64,000 nucleotides of DNA from Pseudomonas sp. ICMP22404 (GCF_006227205.1 NZ_VCNG01000018.1:62001-126000), one strand, 5' to 3'; shown: positions 6,473 through 16,178, counted from the stretch's first letter. Notes: generated from the letters alone by a model not told the origin. Translations and numbers: made by a program.

Positions 6473-9079
6473 TTAGCTTGCGACGATGTTGACCAGTTTG
6501 CCGGGCACGACGATCACCTTGCGGATTGTCAGGCCATCGACGAAGCGCAACACGTTTTCATTGACCCGTGCGGCCGCTTCGACTTCTTCGCGCGTTGCGG
6601 TGGCCGGCATTTCGATCTGGCCGCGCAGCTTGCCGTTGACCTGGATGACCAGGGTCAGGCTGTCCTGCACCAGCGCGCTTTCGTCCACCACCGGCCAGCC
6701 AGCGTCGATCACCGGGGCCGCGTGGCCCAGTTGGTTCCACAGCTCGTGGCTGATATGCGGCGTGATAGGCGCCAGCAACAGCGTCACGGCTTCGAGGCCT
6801 TCGTGAAGCAGCGCGCGATCCTGTTCGGTCGCCTGCGCGGCCTTTTCCAGCACATTCATCAGGGTCATCACCTGGGCGATGGCGGTGTTGAACTTGTGGT
6901 TCTGGCCGACGTCATGGCTGGCCTGCTTGATGGCCAGGTGGATCGATCGGCGAATGGCTTTCTGTTCGTCGTTCAGGCTTGCCACATCCAGTTTTCCTGG
7001 CAGGCCCTGGACGACGTGAGCCTGGGCCAGGCGCCAGACGCGCTTGAGGAAGCGGTGCGAACCTTCGACGCCGGAGTCAGACCACTCCGCGCTCATGTCG
7101 GGTGGCGAGGCGAACATCATGAACAGGCGGCAGGTGTCTGCGCCGAACTGGTCGATCATCGACTGTGGGTCGACGCCGTTGTTCTTCGACTTGGCCATTT
7201 TCTCGGTGCCGCCGATTTCCACCGGCAGGCCGTCTGCGATCAGTTTGGCGCTGATGACCTTGGCTTTGCTGTCGCGTTCGAGTTCGACGTCGGCCGGGTT
7301 GAACCAGGTATAGGCACCGTTGGCTTCGCGGCGATAGTAAGTCTCGGCGACCACCATGCCCTGGGTCAGCAGGTTCTTGAACGGCTCGTTGGAGCTCACC
7401 AGGCCTTCGTCACGCATCAGCTTGTGGAAGAAGCGCGCGTAGAGCAGGTGGAGAATGGCGTGTTCGATGCCGCCGATGTACTGATCCACCGGCAACCAGT
7501 GGTCGGCGGCGGATTTTTCCACCAGGCCGCCGGTGTAGTGCGGCGAGGCGTAGCGGGCGTAGTACCACGAGGACTCGACGAAGGTGTCCATGGTGTCGGT
7601 TTCACGCTTGGCCGGCGCGCCGCATTTCGGGCAGTTGCACTCGTAGAACTCGGGCATGCGTGCCAGGGGCGAACCGGCGCCGTCGGGTACGACGTCTTCC
7701 GGCAGGACCACGGGCAGTTGATCTTCCGGTACCGGTACGTCACCGCAGGCACCGCAATGCACGATCGGGATCGGACAGCCCCAGTAACGCTGGCGGCTGA
7801 TGCCCCAGTCGCGCAGGCGGAACTGGGTGCGGGAGGCGCCCAGGTTCTTCTTGATCAGGGCTACTTCGATGGCGTCGAACGCGCCGGCGAAATCCAGGCC
7901 GTCGAATTCACCGGAGTTGATCAGTTCGCCGTGTTCACCGTAGGCGTCCTGCCAAGGGGCTGGGGTCTGGTCGCCGGCGCTGGTGCGGACCACGGTCTTG
8001 ACCGGCAGGTTGTACTTGTGGGCGAACTCGAAATCGCGCTCGTCGTGGGCCGGTACCGCCATGACGGCGCCGTCGCCGTAGTGCATCAGCACATAGTTGG
8101 CGACCCACACCGGGAGTTTTTCACCGGTCAGGGGGTGCTCGACGAAAAGCGAGGTCGGCACGCCTTTCTTTTCCTGGGTGGCGACGTCGGCTTCGGCGAC
8201 GCTGCCGCCCTTGCATTCGGCAATGAACGCCTGCAGCGCGGGGTCGTTCTGTGCCGCCAGGGTCGCCAACGGATGCTCGGCGGCCACGGCCACATAGGTG
8301 GCGCCCATCAGGGTGTCCGGACGGGTGGTGAAGACCTTCAGGGTGCCGGCTTCGCCAATGGAGGCGACGTCGTACGGGAATTGCACTTCCATGCCCCGGG
8401 ACTTGCCGATCCAGTTGCGCTGCATGGTCTTGACCTGCTCGGGCCAGCCGGTCAGTTCGTCGAGGCTCTCCAGCAGTTCATCCGCGTAGGCGGTGATCTT
8501 GAAGTAGTACATCGGGATTTCGCGCTTTTCGATCAGCGCGCCGGAACGCCAGCCGCGACCGTCGATCACTTGCTCGTTGGCCAGTACGGTCTGGTCCACC
8601 GGGTCCCAGTTCACGGTGCCGTTCTTGCGGTAGATCACGCCTTTTTCGAACAGGCGGGTGAACAGCCATTGTTCCCAGCGGTAATAGTCGGGCTTGCAGG
8701 TGGTGACTTCCCGGGACCAGTCCACCGCCAGGCCCAGGCTGCGCAGCTGGGACTTCATGTAGGCGATGTTTTCATAGGTCCATTTGGCGGGCGCGACGTT
8801 GTTCTTCATCGCGGCGTTTTCCGCCGGCATGCCGAAGGCGTCCCAACCCATGGGTTGCAGGACGTTCTTGCCCTGCATGCGCTGGTAGCGGGAAATCACG
8901 TCGCCGATGGTGTAGTTGCGCACGTGCCCCATGTGCAGCTTGCCGCTGGGGTAAGGGAACATCGACAGGCAGTAGTAGGTTTCCTTGCCTGGCTGTTCAC
9001 TGACTTCAAAGGACTTTTGCTCGTCCCAGAAAGACTGGGCGGCGGCTTCGATTTCACGGGGCTGATAGTGTTCGTGCAT
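6473..9079 (-). CDS. leuS: Leucyl-tRNA synthetase LeuS
   Basis: LeuS charges tRNA-Leu and proof-reads with its CP1 editing domain. The 868-residue product has the class I signature HMGH (residues 49-52) and the second signature in the form KMAKS in place of KMSKS. The editing domain contains the threonine-rich TTRPDTLMGATYVAVA block and the HDERDFEFA segment. The start at 9079 (MHEHYQPREIEAAAQ) is the family's usual one; the frame is open for 44 more codons upstream without a better start. It is the first gene of leuS-lptE-holA and is divergent from the small gene at 9372. Confidence 0.97.
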   Translation of the reverse strand: MHEHYQPREIEAAAQSFWDEQKSFEVSEQPGKETYYCLSMFPYPSGKLHMGHVRNYTIGDVISRYQRMQGKNVLQPMGWDAFGMPAENAAMKNNVAPAKWTYENIAYMKSQLRSLGLAVDWSREVTTCKPDYYRWEQWLFTRLFEKGVIYRKNGTVNWDPVDQTVLANEQVIDGRGWRSGALIEKREIPMYYFKITAYADELLESLDELTGWPEQVKTMQRNWIGKSRGMEVQFPYDVASIGEAGTLKVFTTRPDTLMGATYVAVAAEHPLATLAAQNDPALQAFIAECKGGSVAEADVATQEKKGVPTSLFVEHPLTGEKLPVWVANYVLMHYGDGAVMAVPAHDERDFEFAHKYNLPVKTVVRTSAGDQTPAPWQDAYGEHGELINSGEFDGLDFAGAFDAIEVALIKKNLGASRTQFRLRDWGISRQRYWGCPIPIVHCGACGDVPVPEDQLPVVLPEDVVPDGAGSPLARMPEFYECNCPKCGAPAKRETDTMDTFVESSWYYARYASPHYTGGLVEKSAADHWLPVDQYIGGIEHAILHLLYARFFHKLMRDEGLVSSNEPFKNLLTQGMVVAETYYRREANGAYTWFNPADVELERDSKAKVISAKLIADGLPVEIGGTEKMAKSKNNGVDPQSMIDQFGADTCRLFMMFASPPDMSAEWSDSGVEGSHRFLKRVWRLAQAHVVQGLPGKLDVASLNDEQKAIRRSIHLAIKQASHDVGQNHKFNTAIAQVMTLMNVLEKAAQATEQDRALLHEGLEAVTLLLAPITPHISHELWNQLGHAAPVIDAGWPVVDESALVQDSLTLVIQVNGKLRGQIEMPATATREEVEAAARVNENVLRFVDGLTIRKVIVVPGKLVNIVAS

Positions 9080-9371
9080 GGCTACTTTTGTACTGAATGG
9101 GGTGGCCCAATCCTCTTCGTTGCCATGCTGGACGCGGACGACGCCGAATGCGGCGCTTTCGATGCCCAGCGGAGCTGGAAGTGGAGTTACAGGAAGCGCC
9201 GTAGCATACATGACCGCACTCTGCGGAGGGAAACCCTGATTGCGTGTCGGGCAGTGTCGACAGCCGGTGCCGCCGGGCGTTCAGGGCCGTTGGTCGCGGC
9301 GTCCTGCCGGTTTGCCCAGCGAAGCTAAGCTTCTCAATGGGGAGTGAGTCTTATCTTCAATGAGGTGAGGG

Positions 9372-9692
9372 ATGGTTGAATCACAACGAGAAGTCGCTAC
9401 ACCAGAGTTGTATGAAAAGCTGATCGATCGTCTCGGGGTGGCCCTGGACGCTGCAAGAACCGCCGGGCGCTTGCGTAATGAACGTCCGGTAGAGCTGGAA
9501 CTGCGTGGCTTGAGCCCCGCAGAGTTCGAACTGGTCAAGGCTTACCTCGAACAGGTCGGACATCAGGCCCGCACAAGCGGGGTCCAGGTACTCCAGCGTC
9601 TTGATGCGCCCCATTCGGCCAAGGTTGTCTGGCTCAAGGATCGGACGCCCGACAAAGATGCTGTAAAAGTCCGGTCGCTGCAGTTCAAGTAA
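9372..9692 (+). CDS. Small conserved hypothetical protein (106 aa)
   Basis: I do not recognise a named domain. The 106-residue product has no signal peptide or membrane segment and is rich in charged residues. It looks alpha/beta, with a helical first half and a basic C-terminal end (KDAVKVRSLQFK). A strong purine-rich ribosome-binding region (GAGGTGAGGG) precedes the ATG at 9372, and codon use is like that of its neighbours, so it is probably a real gene. It is divergent from leuS; the following gene starts 115 bp downstream. Confidence 0.75.
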   Translation: MVESQREVATPELYEKLIDRLGVALDAARTAGRLRNERPVELELRGLSPAEFELVKAYLEQVGHQARTSGVQVLQRLDAPHSAKVVWLKDRTPDKDAVKVRSLQFK

Positions 9693-9806
9693 AGCCGGAT
9701 ACACGCGTTTCGCTTTTTTTGGTCCAGGCTTGATTCAGGCTTCTTTCGAATCAGTTGTCGCTTTGCGTCAATCCACCTAGGCTTCGGGCATCTTTGGAGA
9801 TGCCCG

Positions 9807-10568
9807 ATGCCATTTCGCTATTTCATCAAACAATTGTTGCTGCCGCCCGGCATTCTTTTGCTGCTGCTGGCGCTTGCCTGGTGGTGGCGCAACTCTCGGC
9901 CGCGCCTGGCCCGCGTATGTTTTATCGCTGGGTTCGGCGGTTTCTGGCTGATGAGCCTGCCCGTGGCGGTGCAATGGAGTGCAGAGGCGCTGGAGCGTGA
10001 GCCGCCGTTGTCGCTGAGTGAATGGGCGACCCTGGCCCAGCGTGCCGATGCCATCGTGGTATTGGGCTCGGGCCGCGAGCGCGGCGACCTGGCCTGGGGC
10101 GCCGACCAGCCCACCGGTGTCGGGTTGGAGCGCCAGCGTTACGCCGCGCGACTGGCCAAGGCGTCTGGATTACCCGTGCTGACGTCCGGCGGCTTGCATT
10201 ATGGCACGCCGCCCAGCGAGGCAAAGCTGATGGCCGATTCGATGTTGGATGATTTTGGCGTCACCGTGCGCTGGCAAGAGGGGCTCAGCCGCACTACCTG
10301 GGAAAACGCGCAGATGAGTGCCGGGATCCTCCAGCCGGAAGGGATCCGTCGCGTCGTGGTGGTGACCCAGGCGTGGCATATGCCGCGAGCTGTCTGGAGC
10401 TTCCAGCGAGCCGGGTTCGAAGTGGTCGCTGCACCGGTGGGCTTCCTGGGGCAGGACAATGCCCGGCCGCTGGGCGGCTGGATGCCGGAGTTCAAGTCGA
10501 TCTGGCAGTCGGGACAGTTGATGAATGAGGCGGTGGGGTTGGTGGGGTATTGGTTGTTTTACCGCTGA
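9807..10568 (+). CDS. YdcF/ElyC family inner-membrane protein (DUF218)
   Basis: The 253-residue protein has two N-terminal membrane segments (about residues 8-27 and 36-55) and then a DUF218 domain facing the periplasm. Landmarks are DAIVVLGSGRERGD, the LTSGGLHYGTPPSEAKLM segment, the TTWENAQMS motif and VTQAWHMPRA. Members such as E. coli ElyC and SanA affect envelope integrity and peptidoglycan synthesis, but no enzymatic reaction is firmly established. It ends just before a REP pair that separates it from the convergent lnt gene. Confidence 0.88.
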   Translation: MPFRYFIKQLLLPPGILLLLLALAWWWRNSRPRLARVCFIAGFGGFWLMSLPVAVQWSAEALEREPPLSLSEWATLAQRADAIVVLGSGRERGDLAWGADQPTGVGLERQRYAARLAKASGLPVLTSGGLHYGTPPSEAKLMADSMLDDFGVTVRWQEGLSRTTWENAQMSAGILQPEGIRRVVVVTQAWHMPRAVWSFQRAGFEVVAAPVGFLGQDNARPLGGWMPEFKSIWQSGQLMNEAVGLVGYWLFYR

Positions 10569-10610
10569 AGAGAACGGAGCCTCAAGGGGCCGATCAGTCA
10601 AGCCACAAAC

Positions 10611-10705
10611 CTGTGGGAGCAAAGCTTGCTCGCGATTGCGCTAAGTCAGTCAGCAATAATGTTGACTGATCTGTCGCTATCGCGAGCAAGCTTTGCTCCC
10701 ACAAG
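10611..10705. repeat. REP pair (GTGGGAGCAAAGCTTGCTCGCGA type), inverted
   Basis: Two REP copies in inverted orientation lie about 45 bp apart, between the convergent YdcF-family gene and lnt. The AGCAAAGCTTGCT core differs from the AGCGAGCCTGCT core used elsewhere in the window. Confidence 0.87.
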
Positions 10706-10722
10706 GGAGATTCGCAAGTCGG

Positions 10723-12246
10723 TTAAACGGTCTTGGCGATCCGGCTGGTCACCAGCGCCCAACCCAGCAGCAGGACGCACAGGATGATCAGCGGCCACGA
10801 GCGCCATTGCAGGTACGGCGTCAATTCATGCATCGGCACCACTTCGCCGTACAGGATGCCGCGTTCGAATTGCGGGATCCGGGTGGTGATCTGGCCGAAG
10901 GGGTTGATCAGGCCGGTCACGCCGTTGTTGGTGGCGCGAATCATCCAGCGACCGGCTTCCAGGGCGCGCATCTGGGCCATTTGCAGGTGTTGCAGTGGGC
11001 CGATCGAGGTGCCGAACCAGGTGTCGTTACTGATGGTCAGCAGCAGGTCGCTGCGGGCCGAGAGGCCGGCGGCGAACTCCGGATACACCACCTCATAACA
11101 GATGAACGGTGCGATCTGGTAACCCTTGGCTTGCAGCAACGGCTGATCGGCCGGACCCCGGGCGAAGTCCGACATGGGCAGGTCGAAGAAGGCGATCAGG
11201 CCGCGCAGCAGGTCCTGCAAGGGCACATACTCGCCGAACGGCACCAGTTTCTGCTTCAGGTAAGTGCCGTCACCTTCGCCGGTCACGGTGATGCCGTTGA
11301 AGTAGCGTTTCTCATGACGTACCAACTGGCGAATCGGGACGCCGGTGATCAGCGCCGAATGCCGCTCGGCAGCGAAACTGCCCATCATGTCCAGGTAGCC
11401 CTGGGCAGATTCCTTGAGCACCGGGACCGCGGTTTCCGGCCAGATCAGCAGATCGACGCGCTTGGAGGTAAAGCTCATGTCGCGGTACAGCGCCAGTTGG
11501 GCGTTGAGCTGTTCCGGATCCCACTTCATGCTCTGTTCGATGTTGCCCTGGATGGCGGCAACGCTGAGCGGGTCGCCCGAGGGGCTGGTCCAGGCATGGC
11601 CCTTGAGTGCCATGCCGGCCACCCATGGGCCGATCAGCAGGACCATGCCCGCTGCGATCAAGCCCTTGCGTCCGGCGCGGATCAAGCGGGGAGTGTTGTA
11701 CAGCAGGGCGGCGGTCAGGGCCAGGGTGAAGGAAATCAGCCACATCCCACCCACCGGCGCGAGACCGGCCAAGGGGCCGTCGAGCTGGCTATAACCGGAA
11801 TAGAGCCATGGGAAGCCGGTGAGGAACCAGCCGCGAAAGGCTTCCTGGCCCAGCCACAGTGCGGCGAATGCCAGGGCGTCAGCCAGCGGGGCTTCATTGC
11901 GCCGCAGCCAGCGCGCCCAAAGCCAGGCGGGCAGGGCGAAGAACCAGGCGATGGCGGCCACGAACAACAGCATCAACAGCCCGGCGAGCAACACCGAGGC
12001 GCCACCGAAGTTATGGATACTGACGTAGATCCAGCTGGTGCCCGCACCAAACAGGCCAAAACCGAAGCACCAGCCCCGGCCCAGGGCCTGGCGTGGCGAA
12101 AGTTCGCGCAGCCCGGCATAGAAAAGTCCGACCGCCAGCAATGCCAGCGGCCAGATGTCGAACGGTGCCAGGGCCAGGGTGGTGATCGCACCGGCCGCCA
12201 CGGCCAGCAGGTTACCGGGCCAGCCGGGGCGGGTTATCCAGCGCAT
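10723..12246 (-). CDS. lnt: Apolipoprotein N-acyltransferase Lnt
   Basis: Lnt adds the third acyl chain to the N-terminal cysteine of lipoproteins at the inner membrane. The 507-residue protein has six or so membrane segments in its first 200 residues, then a nitrilase-like periplasmic domain. The Glu-Lys-Cys triad is visible in WPETAVP, KLVPFGEYVP and ICYEVVYPE. The ATG at 12246 has an AAGGA site five bases upstream. It lies 27 bp after corC as the last gene of ybeZ-ybeY-corC-lnt. Confidence 0.97.
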   Translation of the reverse strand: MRWITRPGWPGNLLAVAAGAITTLALAPFDIWPLALLAVGLFYAGLRELSPRQALGRGWCFGFGLFGAGTSWIYVSIHNFGGASVLLAGLLMLLFVAAIAWFFALPAWLWARWLRRNEAPLADALAFAALWLGQEAFRGWFLTGFPWLYSGYSQLDGPLAGLAPVGGMWLISFTLALTAALLYNTPRLIRAGRKGLIAAGMVLLIGPWVAGMALKGHAWTSPSGDPLSVAAIQGNIEQSMKWDPEQLNAQLALYRDMSFTSKRVDLLIWPETAVPVLKESAQGYLDMMGSFAAERHSALITGVPIRQLVRHEKRYFNGITVTGEGDGTYLKQKLVPFGEYVPLQDLLRGLIAFFDLPMSDFARGPADQPLLQAKGYQIAPFICYEVVYPEFAAGLSARSDLLLTISNDTWFGTSIGPLQHLQMAQMRALEAGRWMIRATNNGVTGLINPFGQITTRIPQFERGILYGEVVPMHELTPYLQWRSWPLIILCVLLLGWALVTSRIAKTV

Positions 12247-12273
12247 GTGTGTCCTTAGCGGGTCTCGCAGGGG

Positions 12274-13113
12274 TTATCGGCCAATGGGTGACAGGCGCAG
12301 CAGGTGGATCCGGCGGCTGTCGGCGTTCAGGATGCGGAAGCGCCAGGAACCGATTTCCGTGGTTTCGTTGCGCTTGGGCAGGTGCCCGAAAGCGCTCATC
12401 ACCAGGCCGCCGACGGTGTCGAATTCGTCGTCGGAGAATTGGCTGTCAAAGAATTCGTTGAAGTTCTCGATCGGCGTCAGGGCCTTGATCAGGAAGTCGC
12501 CGCTGGGCAGTGGCTTGATGTAGCTGTCTTCTTCGACATCGTGCTCGTCCTCGATGTCGCCGACGATCTGCTCGAGCACGTCCTCGATGGTGACCAATCC
12601 GGCCACGCCGCCGTACTCGTCGATGACGATGGCCATGTGGTTGTGGTTGGCGCGAAACTCACGCAGCAGCACGTTCAGGCGCTTGGACTCGGGCACGAAG
12701 GTGGCCGGGCGCAGCAAGTCCTTGATATTGAAGCTGTCGCCGTTTTCCTGAAGGATCAGTGGCAGCAGATCCTTGGCCAGCAGCACGCCCATGACGTCGT
12801 CATGGCTCTCGCCGATCACCGGGTAGCGCGAGTGGGCGGAGTCGACCACGGCCGGCAGGAATTCACGGGGTGTCTGGGTCGCCTTGATGCTGACCATCTG
12901 CGAGCGCGGAACCATGATGTCCCGTACTTGCAGGTCAGCGACCTGAATGGCGCCTTCGACGATGGCCAGCGCTTCGCTGTCCAGCAGTTTGTTCTGGTGT
13001 GCATCGCGCAGCAGCTCCAGCAGCTCCTGGCGGTTTTTCGGCTCATGGGCAAAAGCCTGGGTGAGCTTGCCCAGCCATGACTTCTGCCCGTTGCTCGATC
13101 GATCTTCGCTCAT
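12274..13113 (-). CDS. corC: CorC/YbeX family CBS-domain protein
   Basis: The 279-residue product starts MSEDRSSNGQKSW. It has two CBS domains (roughly residues 70-190, with VRDIMVPRSQMV and RYPVIGESHDDVMG), then a CorC_HlyC domain (VGDIEDEHDVEED and GGLVMSAFGHLP). The family has been linked to magnesium/cobalt efflux and, in E. coli, to ribosome maturation together with YbeY and YbeZ; its biochemical role is unsettled. The frame stays open for 50 codons upstream, but 13113 gives the usual N-terminus. It lies 40 bp after ybeY. Confidence 0.93.
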   Translation of the reverse strand: MSEDRSSNGQKSWLGKLTQAFAHEPKNRQELLELLRDAHQNKLLDSEALAIVEGAIQVADLQVRDIMVPRSQMVSIKATQTPREFLPAVVDSAHSRYPVIGESHDDVMGVLLAKDLLPLILQENGDSFNIKDLLRPATFVPESKRLNVLLREFRANHNHMAIVIDEYGGVAGLVTIEDVLEQIVGDIEDEHDVEEDSYIKPLPSGDFLIKALTPIENFNEFFDSQFSDDEFDTVGGLVMSAFGHLPKRNETTEIGSWRFRILNADSRRIHLLRLSPIGR

Positions 13114-13153
13114 AGCGATTACTCTGAATCCTTTGTCGTTACAGGTTGATGTA

Positions 13154-13612
13154 TCAGTGTTCGTCGCCGGCGTAGGGGTCGGAATGACCCAGCTCTGCAA
13201 GCAACGTTCGTTCCAGTGCTTCCATTTCTTCGGCTTCGTCATCTTCAATATGGTCGTAACCAAGCAGATGCAAGCAGCCGTGAATGACCAGATGAGCCCA
13301 GTGGGCTTCGGAAGGTTTGCCTTGTTCCGTGGCTTCGCGCTCCACCACCGGGACGCAGATTACCAGGTCCCCCAGCAGCGGGATGTCGAGCAGTTCGTCG
13401 GGGACGTCGGCGGGAAAGGACAGCACGTTGGTCGCGTAGTCTTTCTGGCGCCAGGTATGGTTCAGCTCGCGGCCTTCGGGTTCGTCCACCAGGCGGATCG
13501 TCAGTTCCGAGTCGGCGCTGCGCTGACGCAGGGCCAGCTCGCACCACTGGCGGAACTGGATTTCGCTGGGGACGGCGTGGGCGCTGGCCAGTTGCAGGTC
13601 AAGTTCAAGCAT
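13154..13612 (-). CDS. ybeY: Endoribonuclease YbeY
   Basis: YbeY is a zinc-dependent endoribonuclease that matures the 3' end of 16S rRNA and takes part in 70S quality control. The 152-residue product has the hallmark HGCLHLLGYDH (three metal-binding histidines), preceded by the NVLSFP strand and LGDLVIC. The start overlaps the 3' end of ybeZ by 8 bases, so translation is probably coupled. Operon order is ybeZ-ybeY-corC-lnt. Confidence 0.96.
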   Translation of the reverse strand: MLELDLQLASAHAVPSEIQFRQWCELALRQRSADSELTIRLVDEPEGRELNHTWRQKDYATNVLSFPADVPDELLDIPLLGDLVICVPVVEREATEQGKPSEAHWAHLVIHGCLHLLGYDHIEDDEAEEMEALERTLLAELGHSDPYAGDEH

Positions 13613-14612
13613 CTTGGCGGCTGCCTTTGCTTTCGTGCATATCCTCGGCGCGCTGCTCGAAGCGCTCGTAGGCCTCGACGATGCGCTGCACCAATGGATG
13701 GCGCACGACGTCCTTGGGCAGGAAATGCGTGAAGCTGATGCCTGGCACGTCCTTGAGCACCTGGATCACATGGTTCAGCCCGGACTTGGTGCCCCGGGGC
13801 AGGTCGACCTGAGTGATGTCCCCGGTGATGACGGCGGTGGAGCCAAAGCCGATCCGGGTCAGGAACATTTTCATTTGCTCGACGGTGGTGTTCTGGCTCT
13901 CGTCGAGGATGATGAAACTGTTGTTCAGGGTCCGGCCACGCATGTAGGCCAGCGGTGCAACTTCGATGACCTGGCGCTCGATCAGCTTGGCGACGTATTC
14001 GAAGCCGAGCATTTCATACAGCGCGTCATAGAGAGGGCGCAGGTAAGGGTCGATTTTCTGGCTCAGGTCGCCGGGCAGGAAGCCGAGTTTTTCCCCAGCT
14101 TCGACCGCCGGACGCACCAGCAGGATGCGCCGCACCTGTTCGCGTTCCAGGGCATCGACCGCGCAAGCCACGGCCAGGTAGGTCTTGCCCGTACCGGCCG
14201 GGCCGATACCGAAATTGATGTCGTTGCCCAGGATTTCCTTCACGTAGCGCTGCTGATTCAAGCCGCGAGGGCGAATCATGCCTTTCTTCGTACGTAGGGC
14301 CACGGCAGGTTCCGCGGGGGTGTGGTTGTCGAGCTCTTCGACGGCCGACTCCTGCAGGAACAGGTGGACGGTGTCCGGCGACAGCTCGCTCCCCTTGGTT
14401 TCCCGGTAGAGACGGCGCAGCAGGTTTTCCGCGGAGGTGGTGTGCTTGGGTTCGCCGATCAGCTCGAACTGGTTTCCGCGGTTGCGGATCTCGATGGCCA
14501 GGCGCTGTTCGATCAAGCGCAGATGCTCGTCGAATTGCCCGCACAGATTGGCGAAGCGGCGAGCCTCGAAGGGCTCGAGAATGAAACGATGGGGTTCGAT
14601 GGGTGCGTTCAA
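13605..14612 (-). CDS. ybeZ: PhoH-like ATPase YbeZ
   Basis: The 335-residue PhoH-family P-loop ATPase works with YbeY in RNA metabolism. Walker A is GPAGTGKTYLA and Walker B is in the FIILDESQN segment, followed by TRIGFGSTAVITGD. The start is placed at a TTG (14612), giving L/M-NAPIEPHRF, the N-terminus I expect for Pseudomonas homologues. There is no in-frame ATG upstream, and the only longer option is a GTG at 14720 inside repeat-flanked DNA. It begins a four-gene operon. Confidence 0.92.
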   Translation of the reverse strand: MNAPIEPHRFILEPFEARRFANLCGQFDEHLRLIEQRLAIEIRNRGNQFELIGEPKHTTSAENLLRRLYRETKGSELSPDTVHLFLQESAVEELDNHTPAEPAVALRTKKGMIRPRGLNQQRYVKEILGNDINFGIGPAGTGKTYLAVACAVDALEREQVRRILLVRPAVEAGEKLGFLPGDLSQKIDPYLRPLYDALYEMLGFEYVAKLIERQVIEVAPLAYMRGRTLNNSFIILDESQNTTVEQMKMFLTRIGFGSTAVITGDITQVDLPRGTKSGLNHVIQVLKDVPGISFTHFLPKDVVRHPLVQRIVEAYERFEQRAEDMHESKGSRQDA

Positions 14613-14726
14613 GGTCGTTTTTAGCCGCCCAGGGGCAATTGATATGAAATCAAGGATAACGCCAGTAGGCTGGGTGCGAAAGCTCTTAAACAGGCGAATC
14701 CGATCACAGGGTTGGCACAACCCATA

Positions 14727-14813
14727 GTGGGAGCAAGGCTTGCCCGCGATGAAAGCACCGCAACCTTGCTGAAGATCGCGCTGCCTTGATCGCGGGCAAG
14801 CCTTGCTCCCACA
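14727..14813. repeat. REP pair (GTGGGAGCAAGGCTTGCCCGCGA type), inverted
   Basis: An inverted pair sits between miaB and ybeZ, two genes on the same strand. It may separate miaB transcription from the downstream ybeZ operon. The GCCCGCGA core is a third sequence variant in this window. Confidence 0.86.
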
Positions 14814-14849
14814 GGTCTTGCTTGCACAGGCAATAGTGTTTTGAAAAGG

Positions 14850-16178
14850 TTACTGGATCAACGAGCCCCGCAGGGAATGCGGTTGCGCGGAGTCGATGTG
14901 CACGTCGGCGAACTGGCCGATCAGGGCCGGGGTGTCGCAGCGGAAATTGACGATGCGATTGTTTTCGGTCCGGCCTTGCAGTTCGCCCGGGTCTTTTTTC
15001 GAATAATCGGTGACCAGAATCCGTTGGGTGGAGCCGACCATTTGTCGGCTGATCTCGAAACCCTGCTGGTTCAGACGGTGTTGCAAGGCGTTGAGCCGCT
15101 CTTTTTTCAGTTCTTCGGGGGTATCGTCCGCCAAGTCGGCCGCCGGGGTGCCAGGGCGCTGGCTGTAGACGAACGAGTAGGAAAAGTCGAAACCCACTTC
15201 TTCGATCAGCTTCATGGTCTGTTGGAAGTCTTTCTCGGTTTCCCCGGGAAAGCCCACGATGAAGTCCGAACTGATGCAGATTCCCGGCACCGCCGCTCGC
15301 AGTTTGCGCAGCTTGGACTTGTACTCCAGTGCCGTGTGGTTGCGCTTCATGGCCGCCAGGATCCGGTCGGAGCCCGACTGCACCGGCAGGTGCAGGTGCT
15401 TGACCAGCTCGGGGACCTCGGCATGGGCGCGGATCAGGCTGTCGGAGAACTCCAGCGGATGGGAGGTGGTGTAGCGAATGCGGTCGATGCCGTCCACCGC
15501 CGCCACCACGCGGATCAGCTCGGCGAGGTCCGCGAGCCGTCCGTCGTGGGTCTGGCCGCGATAGCCGTTGACGTTCTGCCCCAGCAGCGTCACTTCCCGC
15601 ACGCCGTTTTCCGCCAGGTGAATGATCTCGGCGATCACGTCGTCGAAGGGGCGGCTGACTTCTTCGCCCCGGGTATAGGGCACTACGCAGAACGTGCAGT
15701 ACTTGCTGCAGCCTTCCATGACCGAGACGTAGGCACTCGGGCCGTCGATACGCGGCTCGGGCAGGTGGTCGAATTTCTCGATTTCCGGGAACGAAACGTC
15801 CACCTGCGGCAGTCTGGTGACACGGGCCGCGTCGATCATCTCCGGCAGGCGGTGCAGGGTCTGTGGGCCGAAGACCACGTCTACATAGGGGGCACGGTCA
15901 CGAATGGCAGCGCCTTCCTGGCTGGCCACGCAACCGCCCACGGCGATGACCATTTCCGGGTTGGCCAGCTTCAATTCGCGCCAGCGGCCGAGCTGGGAAT
16001 AGACCCGGTCCTGGGCACGTTCGCGGATCGAACAGGTGTTGAGCAGGATCACGTCCGCGTCTTCGGCGCGTGCGGTGACCTCCAGGGCCTGGTGCTCACC
16101 CAGCAGATCGACCATGCGCGAGCTGTCGTACTCGTTCATCTGGCAACCGTGGGTTTCGATGTAAAGCTTCTTGGCCAT
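14850..16178 (-). CDS. miaB: tRNA-2-methylthio-N6-dimethylallyladenosine synthase MiaB
   Basis: MiaB methylthiolates isopentenyl-A37 of tRNAs reading UNN codons. The 442-residue product has an N-terminal MTTase domain (MAKKLYIETHGCQMNEYDS, with further cysteines in LNTCSIRE and VGGCVASQEG), the radical-SAM CX3CX2C motif (CSKYCTFC), and a C-terminal TRAM domain. The start at 16178 is chosen for the standard N-terminus; upstream in-frame ATGs at 16190 and 16226 lack ribosome-binding sites as well. It is divergent from the DUF1820 gene. Confidence 0.97.
   Translation of the reverse strand: MAKKLYIETHGCQMNEYDSSRMVDLLGEHQALEVTARAEDADVILLNTCSIRERAQDRVYSQLGRWRELKLANPEMVIAVGGCVASQEGAAIRDRAPYVDVVFGPQTLHRLPEMIDAARVTRLPQVDVSFPEIEKFDHLPEPRIDGPSAYVSVMEGCSKYCTFCVVPYTRGEEVSRPFDDVIAEIIHLAENGVREVTLLGQNVNGYRGQTHDGRLADLAELIRVVAAVDGIDRIRYTTSHPLEFSDSLIRAHAEVPELVKHLHLPVQSGSDRILAAMKRNHTALEYKSKLRKLRAAVPGICISSDFIVGFPGETEKDFQQTMKLIEEVGFDFSYSFVYSQRPGTPAADLADDTPEELKKERLNALQHRLNQQGFEISRQMVGSTQRILVTDYSKKDPGELQGRTENNRIVNFRCDTPALIGQFADVHIDSAQPHSLRGSLIQ

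Noticed and set aside
6473..9079. KMAKS in place of KMSKS in LeuS as a sign of an unusual enzyme
   Set aside because: From memory this form is common in Pseudomonas LeuS, and the catalytic lysines are kept.
5051..9328. Open frame of 1425 codons on the plus strand across holA, lptE and leuS
   Set aside because: It is antisense to three well-supported genes, has no family resemblance and no ribosome-binding site. Long antisense frames are expected in GC-rich codon-biased DNA.
10693..12258. Open frame of 521 codons on the plus strand over lnt
   Set aside because: Antisense shadow; Lnt on the other strand has its full catalytic triad.
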